Source: Sulfitobacter donghicola DSW-25 = KCTC 12864 = JCM 14565
Lineage (GTDB): Bacteria; Pseudomonadota; Alphaproteobacteria; Rhodobacterales; Rhodobacteraceae
Assembly: GCF_000622405.1 (NCBI RefSeq)
Contig: NZ_JASF01000005.1
Coordinates: 434,001-498,000 of the forward strand
Length of the DNA stretch: 64,000 nt
Reading direction: 5' to 3'
Shown here: piece by piece, positions 1-8,869 of the stretch
Layout: every line of letters begins with the position of its first letter
Numbering within the stretch: the stretch's first letter is position 1
Made by a program: the position numbers and the translations under genes
Notes under the pieces: model-generated
Database searches by the model: none
Seen by the model: only the letters and a program-made list of their open reading frames with translations
Told to the model about the DNA's origin: nothing

Positions 1-209
1 GATTTAAGGGTCTGGGCGAAATGGACGCGAAGGATTTGAAAGAAACCACAATGGACCCCGCCACCCGCAAGCTGATCCAAGTTTCCGTGGACGAGGATGT
101 ACCGGGTGAGACCTCTGATTTGGTGGAGCGTTTGATGGGGAAAAAGCCGGAACTGCGGTTCCAATATATTCAGCAGAACGCGAAGTTTGTTGAGGAATTG
201 GATGTTTGA
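1..209 (+). CDS. parE: DNA topoisomerase IV subunit B (C-terminal end, partial)
   Basis: The reading frame enters from the left edge, so only about the last 68 codons are present. They begin with the conserved FKGLGEMDAKDLKETTMDP block that follows the Toprim domain of type IIA topoisomerase B subunits and end in the usual ELDV-type tail. The B subunit carries the ATPase of the enzyme that unlinks daughter chromosomes. RFKGLGEM-type wording with this tail favours ParE over GyrB, but the two cannot be cleanly separated from this fragment. Confidence 0.75.
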   Translation, partial: FKGLGEMDAKDLKETTMDPATRKLIQVSVDEDVPGETSDLVERLMGKKPELRFQYIQQNAKFVEELDV

Positions 210-306
210 GGTGATCCGTCTCGAATAAGTTCGACACGAACACTTTCTTTACAAGGCTCCAAATTCTCCCTAAGGTTGAATTTATTTTTAACTCTTTGGG
301 GTATAA

Positions 307-645
307 ATGCAATTCAACGGCTACAAACTTAACTGCGACTTTTCTGTCGGTGAGGCGATTGGCCAGCTTATTATCTGGATCTTACTGTCGATAATCACTT
401 TAGGGCTCGCGCTTTTCGTTCTGCCCTACTACTTTTTGAAGGCACCTCTAAACCGATGTACTCTCATTGACACGACAGGAAAGGCCGTCGGAAAAGTAAA
501 TGTAGAGGTCTCTTTTAGTGACATTCTCGGCCATGCGCTTGTTTGGCTCCTCCTGACCATCGTGACCTTAGGCCTTGCTTATCTGGTCTATTGGCCTGCG
601 GTTATTAAGCGACTGCTTAACGGAGCAACGATCCGAGAGCTCTAA
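307..645 (+). CDS. Small membrane protein with an internal duplication (DUF6693-like)
   Basis: 112 residues with two similar halves. Each half has an FS-x(2-3)-A/L-G start, a long hydrophobic segment containing W-x-L-L-[ST]-I-[IV]-TLGLA, and then a polar stretch (residues about 12-55 and 68-112). Each half probably spans the membrane once or twice. The layout resembles small Rhodobacterales membrane proteins catalogued as DUF6693; I am only moderately sure of that name. The base composition looks more AT-rich than the flanking genes, which may mean recent acquisition. No partner is apparent and the function is unknown. Confidence 0.7.
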   Translation: MQFNGYKLNCDFSVGEAIGQLIIWILLSIITLGLALFVLPYYFLKAPLNRCTLIDTTGKAVGKVNVEVSFSDILGHALVWLLLTIVTLGLAYLVYWPAVIKRLLNGATIREL

Positions 646-687
646 TTCCTATATCCTTTGCAGAAAATCCGCAGAACAAAAGCAAGC

Positions 688-751
688 GTAGGGTGGGTGA
701 AACCCACGCGCCCGATATCATCGGCCCACACGTGGGTTTCACCCACCCTAC
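688..751. repeat. REP-like palindromic repeat
   Basis: Two perfect 21-base inverted arms (688-708 and 731-751) are separated by 22 bases. The core of each arm is GGGTGGGTGAAACCCACG on the left and its complement on the right. Each arm is itself a small hairpin (GTGGGT-GAA-ACCCAC). The same motif occurs in extragenic palindromes of many proteobacteria, so this is probably a dispersed REP-type element. It lies between two co-directional genes, where it could also act as a terminator or mRNA stabiliser. Confidence 0.75.
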
Positions 752-790
752 AGGCTTGCACTTGGGGCGCGTTGGGGCCCTAATGCGGTT

Positions 791-1471
791 ATGCGTATTG
801 TTTTGCTTTTCCTCCTCTTCCTCACCGCCTGTGGTCGCCCCCTCACCGAGGCGGAGCGGGCCTTTGCTGCTGATATCCACGGGCCCACGCTAAACTATGA
901 CCGTGTGCGCCTGCATGACGGGGCGCCGTTGAAGGCGGTGACCTTTACGCGCAAGCCGCGGCCGCGCACGACCTGTCGGGAGCTGATCTTTCCGCCCAAT
1001 CCGCCTGAAGAGAAGGTTGTGAAATCCAAACCTGCGGCGGTGGCTCTTTATAACACTGTTTTGTTTGACGGGGATTGGTTCCTTGAGGATTATCTGCCCG
1101 ATTACCCCGACCGCATTGGCCTAGTTGCTGCGATGTTGTTCAGTCACGAGCTCACCCATGTGTGGCAGTGGCAGAACCGCAAGCTGACGGGGTATTCTCC
1201 GCTTAAGGCTGCGCGAGAGCATCAGGTGAGCGATGATCCCTATCTGTTTGAGATCAAGGATCGCAAGTTTCTGGATTTCGGATTTGAGCAGCAAGGCTCG
1301 ATCGTGGAAGAGCTGGTTTGCTGTCGCGCCTTGCAGCCGCAGGGCGCGCGGACCAAACGCCTGCACAGCCTTGTGTCGCAGGTGATGCCTGTTGCCCCCC
1401 TGCCCCAAAGCCCTGCCTATGATGTTGGCTTGCCTTGGGATGGCGTCGATCTAAAAACCATCTGTCAATGA
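791..1471 (+). CDS. Lipoprotein with a zinc-metallopeptidase-like HExxH motif
   Basis: 226 residues. A hydrophobic signal ends in a lipobox (LTAC, Cys14), so the mature protein is lipid-anchored in the envelope. Residues 119-123 read HELTH within an FSHELTHVWQWQ helix, the zinc-binding signature of gluzincin-like and DUF4157-like domains. A GSIVEE segment about 50 residues later could supply the third ligand. This suggests a cell-surface or periplasmic zinc hydrolase, but no substrate is known. The end of the gene meets the next gene closely, so the two may be cotranscribed. Confidence 0.75.
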   Translation: MRIVLLFLLFLTACGRPLTEAERAFAADIHGPTLNYDRVRLHDGAPLKAVTFTRKPRPRTTCRELIFPPNPPEEKVVKSKPAAVALYNTVLFDGDWFLEDYLPDYPDRIGLVAAMLFSHELTHVWQWQNRKLTGYSPLKAAREHQVSDDPYLFEIKDRKFLDFGFEQQGSIVEELVCCRALQPQGARTKRLHSLVSQVMPVAPLPQSPAYDVGLPWDGVDLKTICQ

Positions 1472-1479
1472 GAGGCCCC

Positions 1480-1914
1480 ATGACACATTACGCAATTATC
1501 ATGATCTTGGCCGGTTTCGGCATTCCGATTTTGGCGGCGATGAACGCGCAACTGGGGGGGATCCTTGGCTCTCCTTCGGCGGCGGCGAGCGTGTTGTTTG
1601 TTGTGGCGTTTTCAATTGCGGTGGTTGTGACATTGATTTTCTCACCGCAGGGGTATGCCCAGCTGGCTGCGGCGCCGAAGCATCTGTTTTTGGCTGGTGT
1701 TTTGATTGCGTTTTACCTGCTGAGTATCACCTATATCGCGCCGCATTTCGGGATCGGGAATGCGGTGTTCTTTGTCCTGCTGGGGCAATTATTCTCGGCC
1801 GCGTTGATTGATCACTTTGGCCTGTTTGGCGCGCAGGTGTCACCCGTCAGCCTGACGCGGGCTGCGGGGATCGGCACCATGGCAATTGGCGTGTGGTTAA
1901 CCCAGCAGGCCTAG
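1480..1914 (+). CDS. DMT superfamily permease, YdcZ/DUF606 type
   Basis: About 144 residues and almost entirely hydrophobic, with roughly five membrane segments. It opens with the GFGIPILAAMNAQLG motif characteristic of the YdcZ (DUF606) half-size drug/metabolite transporters, which usually work as dimers. The chosen ATG has an AGAGG Shine-Dalgarno four bases upstream; an ATG at 1468 overlaps the previous stop and is a possible alternative. The last four bases overlap the stop of the convergent dehydrogenase gene. The substrate cannot be read from the sequence. Confidence 0.85.
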   Translation: MTHYAIIMILAGFGIPILAAMNAQLGGILGSPSAAASVLFVVAFSIAVVVTLIFSPQGYAQLAAAPKHLFLAGVLIAFYLLSITYIAPHFGIGNAVFFVLLGQLFSAALIDHFGLFGAQVSPVSLTRAAGIGTMAIGVWLTQQA

Positions 1915-2891
1915 GCCTGTGCCAGCCCTGTGATGAGCGCCCAAGTGTCTTCGCCCACGTCGACAGGGTCCATCGCTGTTTTGTTCTGACCTGGCATGCG
2001 CGCGCCTTCGTCTTGGGCGATATGCTCGGCGAGGGCTTGGACCTTTTCGCCGAAATCACTGCTCACCGCGGGGTCGATGATGAGGTAGTATTGGCCAAGG
2101 TCGTGCGGCGCGCCCTCGGGCGCTTTAAGCGGCTTCACATCGCGCGAGAGGACCGATCCCGTCAGCGCGGCGGCCAAAATCTCGGCCATGAGGCCAAAGC
2201 CCCAGCCCTTGTAACCGCCCATCGACACCAGCGACCCTTTGATCGCTTCCTCTGGATCGGTTGTGGGGTTGCCGTTCGCGTCTAGCGCCCAGCCTTCTGG
2301 AATGCGTTCGCCTGCGGCCTTTGCCATGGTGATTTTACCCAAGGCAACCGTGGTGGTGGATTGGTCAAACTGCATCGTAATGCCGCCCTGCCCGTCAGGT
2401 ACAGAGAACGCGATGGGGTTGGTGCCAATGGCACGCGTTTTCCCACCCGGAGGGGCGACGATAGGCGAGGCATTGGTAAATCCGATGCCGATCATACCCG
2501 CCTGCGCGATTTGTTCGGTGAAATACCCCAGTGAAGTGCACGTATGGGCATGCGCCACAGACAATGATGCCACCCCAGCGCGGCGCGCGGCATCCAAGGC
2601 AACGGGCAGCCCGTGGGAAAATGCGGGTTGGGCAAAGCCAAAGCCTGCATCCACAGTGATGGCTGCATCACGTGGCGTTGAAATCTGGGGTGTCACGGCT
2701 CCGGAAACGCGGCCTGATTTGAGCTGCTGGCAATAGCTTTCGACATAGTAGAGGCCGCAAATCTTGTTGCCTACGCTTTCCGCTTTGCGCACGGCACGCG
2801 CGACTTCTGCGGCGGCAAAGGCGTCGGCCCCATGGGCGCTAAGGGCCATACGGACGGTTTGTTCGATCTCATCAAGGGGTATCAAAGGCAT
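1911..2891 (-). CDS. Malate/L-lactate dehydrogenase family (Ldh2-type) oxidoreductase
   Basis: 326 residues matching the Ldh2/YlbC fold over the full length: an N-terminal helical part, an AHAHTCTSLGYFTEQIA active-site segment (the family's H-S/A-H motif), the nucleotide region GFTNASP..APPGG, and the late GGYKGWGFGLMAE motif. Members reduce 2-oxo acids or imines with NAD(P)H, for example malate/lactate-type, ureidoglycolate or delta1-piperideine-2-carboxylate reductases. No neighbour fixes the substrate, so only the family is safe. Confidence 0.9.
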   Translation of the reverse strand: MPLIPLDEIEQTVRMALSAHGADAFAAAEVARAVRKAESVGNKICGLYYVESYCQQLKSGRVSGAVTPQISTPRDAAITVDAGFGFAQPAFSHGLPVALDAARRAGVASLSVAHAHTCTSLGYFTEQIAQAGMIGIGFTNASPIVAPPGGKTRAIGTNPIAFSVPDGQGGITMQFDQSTTTVALGKITMAKAAGERIPEGWALDANGNPTTDPEEAIKGSLVSMGGYKGWGFGLMAEILAAALTGSVLSRDVKPLKAPEGAPHDLGQYYLIIDPAVSSDFGEKVQALAEHIAQDEGARMPGQNKTAMDPVDVGEDTWALITGLAQA

Positions 2892-2945
2892 AGTCAGGCT
2901 CCGTGGGAAACAGCCCCCCGTTCAGAGCAGCCTACCCCCAGCCCG

Positions 2946-3698
2946 TCAAGCCTCTAATGCTTCCAGCGGATTAACGTCAATAAATTGAATGCTACCTTCC
3001 TCGAGTGGGGCCTCGACCCCTTCCAGACGCAGGATCAACCCTGTCGAGATTTCAACCCTTAGGCCGCCGTCCTCGATGGTTTGGTCAATGACGCTGGTCT
3101 CTTCCGGATCGGTTGTTTCGATGGCAAGGGCGTCTTCATCCACACTGAAATCCGAGATTTCGATTTCTTCAACGGCGTCTTGGGTCGCGACAAACACGTC
3201 CTGCCCTTCGCCACCATTGGCCGTATCCCCATCGCCAAGGAACAGGGTGTCATCCCCCGCGCCGCCGTCCAATGTGTCGGCATCTTCGTCATCAGCGCGG
3301 GTTTCGCGGCCAAAGGCTCCAAACAGCGCATCATCGCCCTCGCCGCCTTCGATGATGTCTTCGCCTTCACCACCAGCCAGCGTATCGTTCAAATTTGCCC
3401 CTGTGAGGGTATCCTGACCGCCAGAAGCGTCATGATGGACGCTGACGTCTGTTTCGGCGATGAATTCTTCGTCTTGATCGGTGCCGCGTGTGACTGTGGC
3501 GTCCACCACATTGTCCGAAGTGATGCGGGCGTTTTCGATAAAGGTTTCAACGTCCACGGTTTCCACAGGATCATCTGCGGTTTCTTCCGGCGCTTCCTCT
3601 GCACCTTCAGCGAGATCTTCAGGGTCGTCATTCAAACCCGTAAAACCAACGAGCAAAGGCCCGATGGAGGCAAGGAGCATTACAAGAAACGGAGACAT
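2946..3698 (-). CDS. Small acidic RTX (calcium-binding repeat) protein
   Basis: 250 residues with a hydrophobic N-terminus (about residues 3-20) that looks like a signal or anchor. A long Asp/Glu-rich linker follows, then several RTX nonapeptides: GGEGEDIIE-GGEGDDALF, LDGGAGDDTLF and ANGGEGQDVFV (about residues 105-170). The C-terminal third is beta-rich. RTX repeats bind calcium and are normally found in type I secreted proteins, but there is no type I exporter nearby and the N-terminal hydrophobic segment is unusual for that route. Roseobacters have many such short paralogues of unknown role. Confidence 0.8.
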   Translation of the reverse strand: MSPFLVMLLASIGPLLVGFTGLNDDPEDLAEGAEEAPEETADDPVETVDVETFIENARITSDNVVDATVTRGTDQDEEFIAETDVSVHHDASGGQDTLTGANLNDTLAGGEGEDIIEGGEGDDALFGAFGRETRADDEDADTLDGGAGDDTLFLGDGDTANGGEGQDVFVATQDAVEEIEISDFSVDEDALAIETTDPEETSVIDQTIEDGGLRVEISTGLILRLEGVEAPLEEGSIQFIDVNPLEALEA

Positions 3699-3715
3699 AT
3701 CAGGGCCTGTTTGTT

Positions 3716-3745
3716 ATTCTGGGTTGGCCTATTGATAGATGTCAA
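3716..3745 (-). promoter_or_regulatory. Possible sigma-70 promoter of the RTX gene
   Basis: On the minus strand a perfect -35 TTGACA (3740-3745) is followed after 18 bases by CAGAAT (3716-3721), about 20 bases upstream of the start codon. The -35 is convincing and the -10 is weak. Confidence 0.35.
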
Positions 3746-3798
3746 ATGTGTTTACAGTTTGAATTAAACGCGCCGACATAGGGGAAACCAAGCGGCCA

Positions 3799-4482
3799 TC
3801 ACCCTGTTAAGGCCCCTTGATCCAGCCTGATTTGGCGATCCATACGCGCTGCCAGTTCTAGGTTGTGCGTCGCGATGAGCGCGGAGAGGCCGGTGCTGCG
3901 AACCAGCCCCATCAGCGCCGCAAATACGGTTTCCGAGGTTTCGGGATCAAGGTTTCCTGTTGGTTCATCTGCAAGCAACAGTTTTGGCGCGTTTGCCAAG
4001 GCACGGCAAAAAGCAACACGTTGTTGTTCACCACCAGACAGGGCCGCTGGGCGGTGTGTGGCGCGCTGTGCAACGCCAACCTGATCCAGCAATTCCATGG
4101 CGCGGGTTTGCGCGGCCTGTCGCGAGATGCCGTTTGCCAATTGCGGCAGCACCACATTTTCCAAGGCGCTGAATTCGGGCAGAAGGTGGTGGAATTGATA
4201 GATAAACCCAACATCATCACGCCGCACCGCTGTTCGCGCAGCATCGCGTTTTCCGGTCATATCGGCACCGCCAATCGCTACGGTTCCTTTATCAGGAGTA
4301 TCCAGCAGCCCAGCGATATGCAGCAGCGTTGATTTACCCGCCCCCGATGGCGCCACCAGCGCCACCACTTCGCCGCGCGCCACATCCAGATCGATGCCGC
4401 GCAGCACTGTGACTTCGTTCGGTTTGCCGCTGTTGTAGGATTTGGTGATGCCAGAGAGGCTCAGAACGGGGTGGTCACTCAT
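3799..4482 (-). CDS. lolD: Lipoprotein-releasing ABC transporter, ATP-binding subunit LolD
   Basis: About 227 residues with every ABC ATPase motif: Walker A (APSGAGKST, glycine-rich loop), Q-loop, signature [15 protein letters not shown], Walker [10 protein letters not shown] and the switch histidine (IATHN). It powers the LolCDE machine that extracts outer-membrane lipoproteins from the inner membrane and hands them to LolA. The start MSDHPVL overlaps the end of the permease gene by 8 bases, which indicates translational coupling in one operon. Confidence 0.93.
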   Translation of the reverse strand: MSDHPVLSLSGITKSYNSGKPNEVTVLRGIDLDVARGEVVALVAPSGAGKSTLLHIAGLLDTPDKGTVAIGGADMTGKRDAARTAVRRDDVGFIYQFHHLLPEFSALENVVLPQLANGISRQAAQTRAMELLDQVGVAQRATHRPAALSGGEQQRVAFCRALANAPKLLLADEPTGNLDPETSETVFAALMGLVRSTGLSALIATHNLELAARMDRQIRLDQGALTG

Positions 4483-5761
4483 AGCGCAGGGCCTCAACAG
4501 GGTTCATCCGCGCAGCACGCCTAGCGGGGAAGATCGTTACAACAAAGGACAGGCCCAGCGACAGGCCAACGGCTGACATGACATCGCCGAATTCTAACTT
4601 GGCAGGAAGGAAGTAGATGCCGCGAATGGACGGGTCCCAGGCGTTGCCGCCTGCCATCCAGTTCACAAAGCCGAATATCTGATCCACATATAGTGCAAAC
4701 AGGCAGCCAAAGATCACGCCCAGCGCCGTGCCGATGATACCCGTGAAGGCCCCACAGATGAAAAACACGCGCAGAACCGATCCCTCGGACAGGCCCATGG
4801 TGCGCAGGATGCCGATATCGCGGCCTTTGTTTTTCACCAGCATGATCAGGCCAGACACAATGTTCATCGCCGCGATCAACACAAGGATCGACAGGATGAC
4901 AAACATCACGTTATCTTCGATATCCAGCGCGTTCAGGAACCCCGATGAGGCCTCGCGCCATGTCCAGATCAGGGCGGTATCCCCTGCGGCTGTCAAAATA
5001 TCAGGGCCAAGGCGATCCACATTGTCAGGGTCGGCAACCATGACTTCCAGCTCGTTCACGGCCTCTTCGGAGTTGAAATAGCTCTGCGCCTCGGCCAGTG
5101 GCAGATAGGCGCGGGTGCGGTCGATGTCATAGCGACCTGCGGTAAAGATATAGGTGACCTCATAGGCGTTCACGCGGGGGCTGGTGCCGAACGCGGTTTT
5201 CACACCATCAGGGGAAATCAGGCGGATGCGGTCACCGACCTGTGCGCCCAGCGTGCGGGCGATGCCCGAGCCGATCGCGATCCCTTGGGTAAAGCGCGTG
5301 ATATCGCCCTCGGCGAATTGCGGTTTGGCAATGCGAGGGATGGTGTTGAGGTTTTCCTCGGTGATCCCGTAAACCTCCATCCCTGCGTTATTGCCGTTGA
5401 ACGTGGCCATCACCTGCCCGCGCACAATTGGCGCAACACGGGTGACCCCATCAACCGCGCCAATGCGCGCAGCCAAAGCATCATAGTCGCGGATATCACG
5501 ATCAACCGCCCCATTGGGTTGCAGCACGCCCATTTCATAGACCGTTACATGGGCATTCGCGCCCAGAATAGTATCCACAAATTCGGCCCTGAACCCTGAG
5601 CGCACAGCAAGGGTCGCGATCAGGGCGAACACCGCCAAGGTGATGCCGATCAGGCTGATCCATGTCATCACGCTCACCCCGCCCTCGGCGCGGCGCGCGC
5701 GCAGGTAGCGCCACGCGATCATCCATTCAAACGGGGCAAAGGGAGGTGTTTTGGAAGCCAT
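4475..5761 (-). CDS. lolC: Lipoprotein-releasing ABC transporter permease, LolC/LolE family
   Basis: 428 residues with the LolC/E/FtsX layout: an N-terminal cytoplasmic start ([24 protein letters not shown], positions about 12-35), one membrane helix, a large periplasmic domain (about 55-275), then three C-terminal helices with the conserved [28 protein letters not shown] region and [17 protein letters not shown] end. Alphaproteobacteria generally use a single LolC/E-type permease as a homodimer with LolD, and only one permease gene is present here. It acts in the inner membrane. Confidence 0.93.
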   Translation of the reverse strand: MASKTPPFAPFEWMIAWRYLRARRAEGGVSVMTWISLIGITLAVFALIATLAVRSGFRAEFVDTILGANAHVTVYEMGVLQPNGAVDRDIRDYDALAARIGAVDGVTRVAPIVRGQVMATFNGNNAGMEVYGITEENLNTIPRIAKPQFAEGDITRFTQGIAIGSGIARTLGAQVGDRIRLISPDGVKTAFGTSPRVNAYEVTYIFTAGRYDIDRTRAYLPLAEAQSYFNSEEAVNELEVMVADPDNVDRLGPDILTAAGDTALIWTWREASSGFLNALDIEDNVMFVILSILVLIAAMNIVSGLIMLVKNKGRDIGILRTMGLSEGSVLRVFFICGAFTGIIGTALGVIFGCLFALYVDQIFGFVNWMAGGNAWDPSIRGIYFLPAKLEFGDVMSAVGLSLGLSFVVTIFPARRAARMNPVEALRYE

Positions 5762-5888
5762 TGTGGTCCTTGCTCGGGTCTTGATTGTTGTTTTCGGGCA
5801 AGGTGAGGCTTTGCGCCCTGCGGGTCAAGGCTTGGACTGTTTTCAAGGTGCTAACAGGTACAGATGCGCAACGATCAGCCGAATTGGG

Positions 5889-6383
5889 TCATGCGGCGCG
5901 CCGCCTGCGAAACGGTGCGCGCAGCAGGCCAAGCAAAGCGCCGATCCCTAATCCGCCCAGAACAAAACCAACAGAGGCAAAGGTGAAGCCGACAAAGCTG
6001 ACCGGTACAGCGGGTTTATAGACCTGCCAAGCAGCTTGGGCGATTTCGCTATCGGTGAAACGGGCCGCGTTATAGGCGCGCATAAAGGGGCCGTGCCCTT
6101 CGAGGATATGTAAATCCTCGCTCAGACGTTCATAGCGTGCGATCGAGCGTGCCATATCCGCGCCGCGCCGCTCCAGAAACGCGGTGCCTTGCATCTGGGC
6201 CAGCGCCTCGTCGCGGGTCAGGTCGGATGCGGCGGCAGAGGCATCGAAATCCGCAACGACTTCGCCCAGCGCATCAACCGCGCCGCCTAATCGTTGCATA
6301 TATTGTTGGGAAAACTCAGGGAATTGAGAGGTAGCCGTCGCCCCAGCGATGCCGCCAGCCAATGCCAAACTGCGAATAATCAT
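5889..6383 (-). CDS. DUF2937 family protein
   Basis: 164 residues. An N-terminal hydrophobic helix (IRSLALAGGIAGAT) precedes a conserved SQFPEFSQQYMQRLGGAVDAL segment and a helical coiled region to about residue 115. A C-terminal hydrophobic hairpin (about 125-155) ends in a basic RRRRAA tail. This matches DUF2937, a family of unknown function in proteobacteria. Its start overlaps the stop of the upstream serine hydrolase gene by ATGA. I infer an inner-membrane protein with the helical region in the periplasm. Confidence 0.8.
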   Translation of the reverse strand: MIIRSLALAGGIAGATATSQFPEFSQQYMQRLGGAVDALGEVVADFDASAAASDLTRDEALAQMQGTAFLERRGADMARSIARYERLSEDLHILEGHGPFMRAYNAARFTDSEIAQAAWQVYKPAVPVSFVGFTFASVGFVLGGLGIGALLGLLRAPFRRRRAA

Positions 6384-7333
6384 AAACCGTAGACAACCTT
6401 CACCAATGCGCTATCCAGCGCGCCCATTGCATCCCAGTCTACACAAGCATCATAGGTGGCGACAACGCTCCATTCGCCTTTCCAGATCACGGCATAGGCA
6501 CCAGCGTTTACGCGCTGATCAATGCACCACAGCCCAAAGTGCCAGAAATTCCGATGCTCAGCCACATCGCGTTCAAACATGCCCAGACCATATTCGGCCC
6601 CGCCTTGCACTGGCGCGAGCAACGACGCCGGAGAACCAGCCCCATATGCGCCTTGAGGCCCAAACCAATAGTAGTGAAACCGCGCATAATCCTGCGCGGA
6701 CATCGCCCAGCCGCCCCATGGCAGCATGCCGCCCGTTTGGGGTGACGGTTTTGCCGAGACCCCCGCAGGGGTTAATGCGCGCTGTGAACAAACGGCTTGA
6801 TAACGCGCGCCCACAGCCACTTCGATCATCTGCCCGAGGATGGCGTAGTTTTCGTTGTTATAGTTGAACTGCCCTTTGCCCTGCAGCGGCTGGCTCAACG
6901 CCAATTCGGTGGCGATGGTTTTTCGAGGCTCAGCAGAGTCCACCCAAAGCGGCATCAAGGTCTGGGTTCTGTCAGAACCAATCCCCGAGGTATGCGTAAT
7001 CAGCTGCGCAACGGTGATCCCATCGGGGCCATAGCCTAAAACATCTGCGCTGGTGGTATCGGCAGCCCATGTCCCGTCCGAGACCAGAGAGGCCGCGCAA
7101 ACAGCGGTGATTGCCTTGCTCAGGCTTGCGATTTCGACAACCGTATCGATTTCACCAGAAGAGCCGACGATTTCGCCCTGATGCATCACCACCATCGTGG
7201 GGTTCGGGATTTTGTTATCAGAAGCCCAGAACCCAAAGGCCGTTTCCAACGCCTTTGCCGTTTGCACGACGGGTTGGGCAAAGCCAGCGGTGGCGAAAAG
7301 GGCTAGGATGGCTGTGATGGAAACTAATCTCAT
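6380..7333 (-). CDS. Secreted serine hydrolase, class C beta-lactamase-like
   Basis: 317 residues with a signal peptide (residues 1-19, ending AGFA-Q). The catalytic SLSK tetrad (Ser70-Lys73) sits in the context EIASLSKAITA, followed by HTSGIG and a YNNENY motif corresponding to the Tyr-x-Asn of the family. This places it with the EstB/AmpC/DD-peptidase superfamily, probably as a periplasmic peptidase or esterase. A true beta-lactamase role is unlikely without an obvious KTG box. It is translationally coupled to the DUF2937 gene. Confidence 0.82.
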   Translation of the reverse strand: MRLVSITAILALFATAGFAQPVVQTAKALETAFGFWASDNKIPNPTMVVMHQGEIVGSSGEIDTVVEIASLSKAITAVCAASLVSDGTWAADTTSADVLGYGPDGITVAQLITHTSGIGSDRTQTLMPLWVDSAEPRKTIATELALSQPLQGKGQFNYNNENYAILGQMIEVAVGARYQAVCSQRALTPAGVSAKPSPQTGGMLPWGGWAMSAQDYARFHYYWFGPQGAYGAGSPASLLAPVQGGAEYGLGMFERDVAEHRNFWHFGLWCIDQRVNAGAYAVIWKGEWSVVATYDACVDWDAMGALDSALVKVVYGL

Positions 7334-7420
7334 GCCCGCAGTTTGTCTGGCAAAGAGGGCAATCGCAACCGATTGATGTTGCCATGCGCAGCGCGAGGGA
7401 TACCCGCGCCGCGCTAACGT

Positions 7421-8773
7421 TTACAGGCCGCGAACGGTGAGGCCTTTGTAGATTTGGGCGATCTTCTCGATGGCCTGTTCTGGCGGCATTTCTTCGCTTT
7501 CGCCTGTGCGGCGTGAGGTCAGTTCGACCACGCCGTTTTTCAGACCGCGTGGGCCAACGGTGATGCGCCATGGCAGGCCGATCAAATCCATTGTCGCGAA
7601 TTTGCCACCCGCGCGTTCCTTGCGATCATCATATAGCGGGTCAAGGCCCAGCGCCGTGAGGCTATCATACAGCGCCTCACAAGCGGCATCTGCTTCCTCG
7701 TCGCCCTGTTTGAGGTTCACGATGCCACAGTGGAACGGCGTTACACCTTCGGGCCAGATGATGCCTTTGTCGTCATGGCTGGCCTCAATGATCGCGCCCA
7801 ACAGGCGGCTGACGCCGATGCCGTGGCTGCCCATGTGGACAGGCACGACTTTGCCATCAGGCCCTTGTACGGTGGCGCCCATGGCCTCGGAATATTTGGT
7901 ACCAAAGTAGAAAATCTGCCCTACTTCGATCCCGCGCGCCACGCGGCGGCGTTCCTCGGGGACTTCGTTGAACAGTGCCTCGTCGTGGGTTTCGTCAGTG
8001 CGGGCGTATTTGGTGGTGAATTCCTGCATGACGCCTGCGCATTCTTCGTGGCTGTCATAGTCGATCTCACGATCGCCAAAGCGCAGATCGGTTACCGCGC
8101 TGTCATAGAACACTTCGGATTCACCCGTTTCCGCCAGCACCAGGAATTCATGCGTATCATCGCCGCCAATCGGGCCGCTGTCTGCGCGCATCGGGATCGC
8201 CTGAAGGCCCATGCGTTCATAGGTGCGCAGGTAGCTGACCAAGTGGCGGTTATAGGCGTGCAGCGCGTCTTCTTTGGTCAGGTCAAAGTTATACCCGTCC
8301 TTCATAAAGAATTCGCGGCCCCGCATCACACCGAAACGCGGACGCATCTCGTCACGGAATTTCCACTGGATGTGATAGAGCGTCATGGGCAGGTCTTTGT
8401 AGCTGCCCACATGGCTGCGGAAGATGTCGGTGATCATCTCTTCGTTGGTGGGGCCATATAGCATATCGCGGTCTTGGCGATCCTTGATGCGCAGCATTTC
8501 GGGGCCGTAAGCATCATAGCGGCCGGATTCTTTCCACAGATCGGCGGATTGCAGCGTGGGCATCAGCATCGGGATATGGCCCGCGCGCATCTGCTCTTCG
8601 TGAACGATGTTTTCCAGTTTGCGCAGAACCTTAAAGCCCAGCGGCAACCATGAATAAATGCCAGCAGCGTTTTGTTTGATCATCCCAGCGCGCAGCATGT
8701 AGCGGTGGCTCACGATCTGCGCCTCGGATGGCGTTTCTTTCAATACGGGCAGAAAATAGCGGCTTAGGCGCAT
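7421..8773 (-). CDS. proS: Prolyl-tRNA synthetase, short form without editing insertion
   Basis: 450 residues, the usual length of alphaproteobacterial ProS, which lacks the ~180-residue INS editing domain between motifs 2 and 3. Class II motifs are visible: motif 2 [17 protein letters not shown], the [11 protein letters not shown] proline-binding segment, and motif 3 [16 protein letters not shown]. The C-terminal anticodon domain carries [21 protein letters not shown]. It charges tRNA-Pro in the cytoplasm. Without INS, clearing of Ala-tRNA-Pro must depend on trans-editing factors such as ProXp, not seen in this window. Confidence 0.97.
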   Translation of the reverse strand: MRLSRYFLPVLKETPSEAQIVSHRYMLRAGMIKQNAAGIYSWLPLGFKVLRKLENIVHEEQMRAGHIPMLMPTLQSADLWKESGRYDAYGPEMLRIKDRQDRDMLYGPTNEEMITDIFRSHVGSYKDLPMTLYHIQWKFRDEMRPRFGVMRGREFFMKDGYNFDLTKEDALHAYNRHLVSYLRTYERMGLQAIPMRADSGPIGGDDTHEFLVLAETGESEVFYDSAVTDLRFGDREIDYDSHEECAGVMQEFTTKYARTDETHDEALFNEVPEERRRVARGIEVGQIFYFGTKYSEAMGATVQGPDGKVVPVHMGSHGIGVSRLLGAIIEASHDDKGIIWPEGVTPFHCGIVNLKQGDEEADAACEALYDSLTALGLDPLYDDRKERAGGKFATMDLIGLPWRITVGPRGLKNGVVELTSRRTGESEEMPPEQAIEKIAQIYKGLTVRGL

Positions 8774-8869
8774 GGTGGAATCCTCTTTAGACTTGCGTGC
8801 TTGCTTAGGTCAAAGCCCCGCCCGACACAATCGCCCTCTTTCGGGTGATCGCTTTGGGCGCGACCTGTT

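Noticed and set aside
3081..3767. 228-codon open frame opposite the RTX gene
   Set aside because: The RTX repeats on the minus strand are clear, and the antisense frame has no start signal or recognisable domain.
7730..8461. 243-codon open frame opposite proS
   Set aside because: Antisense shadow of an essential synthetase gene.
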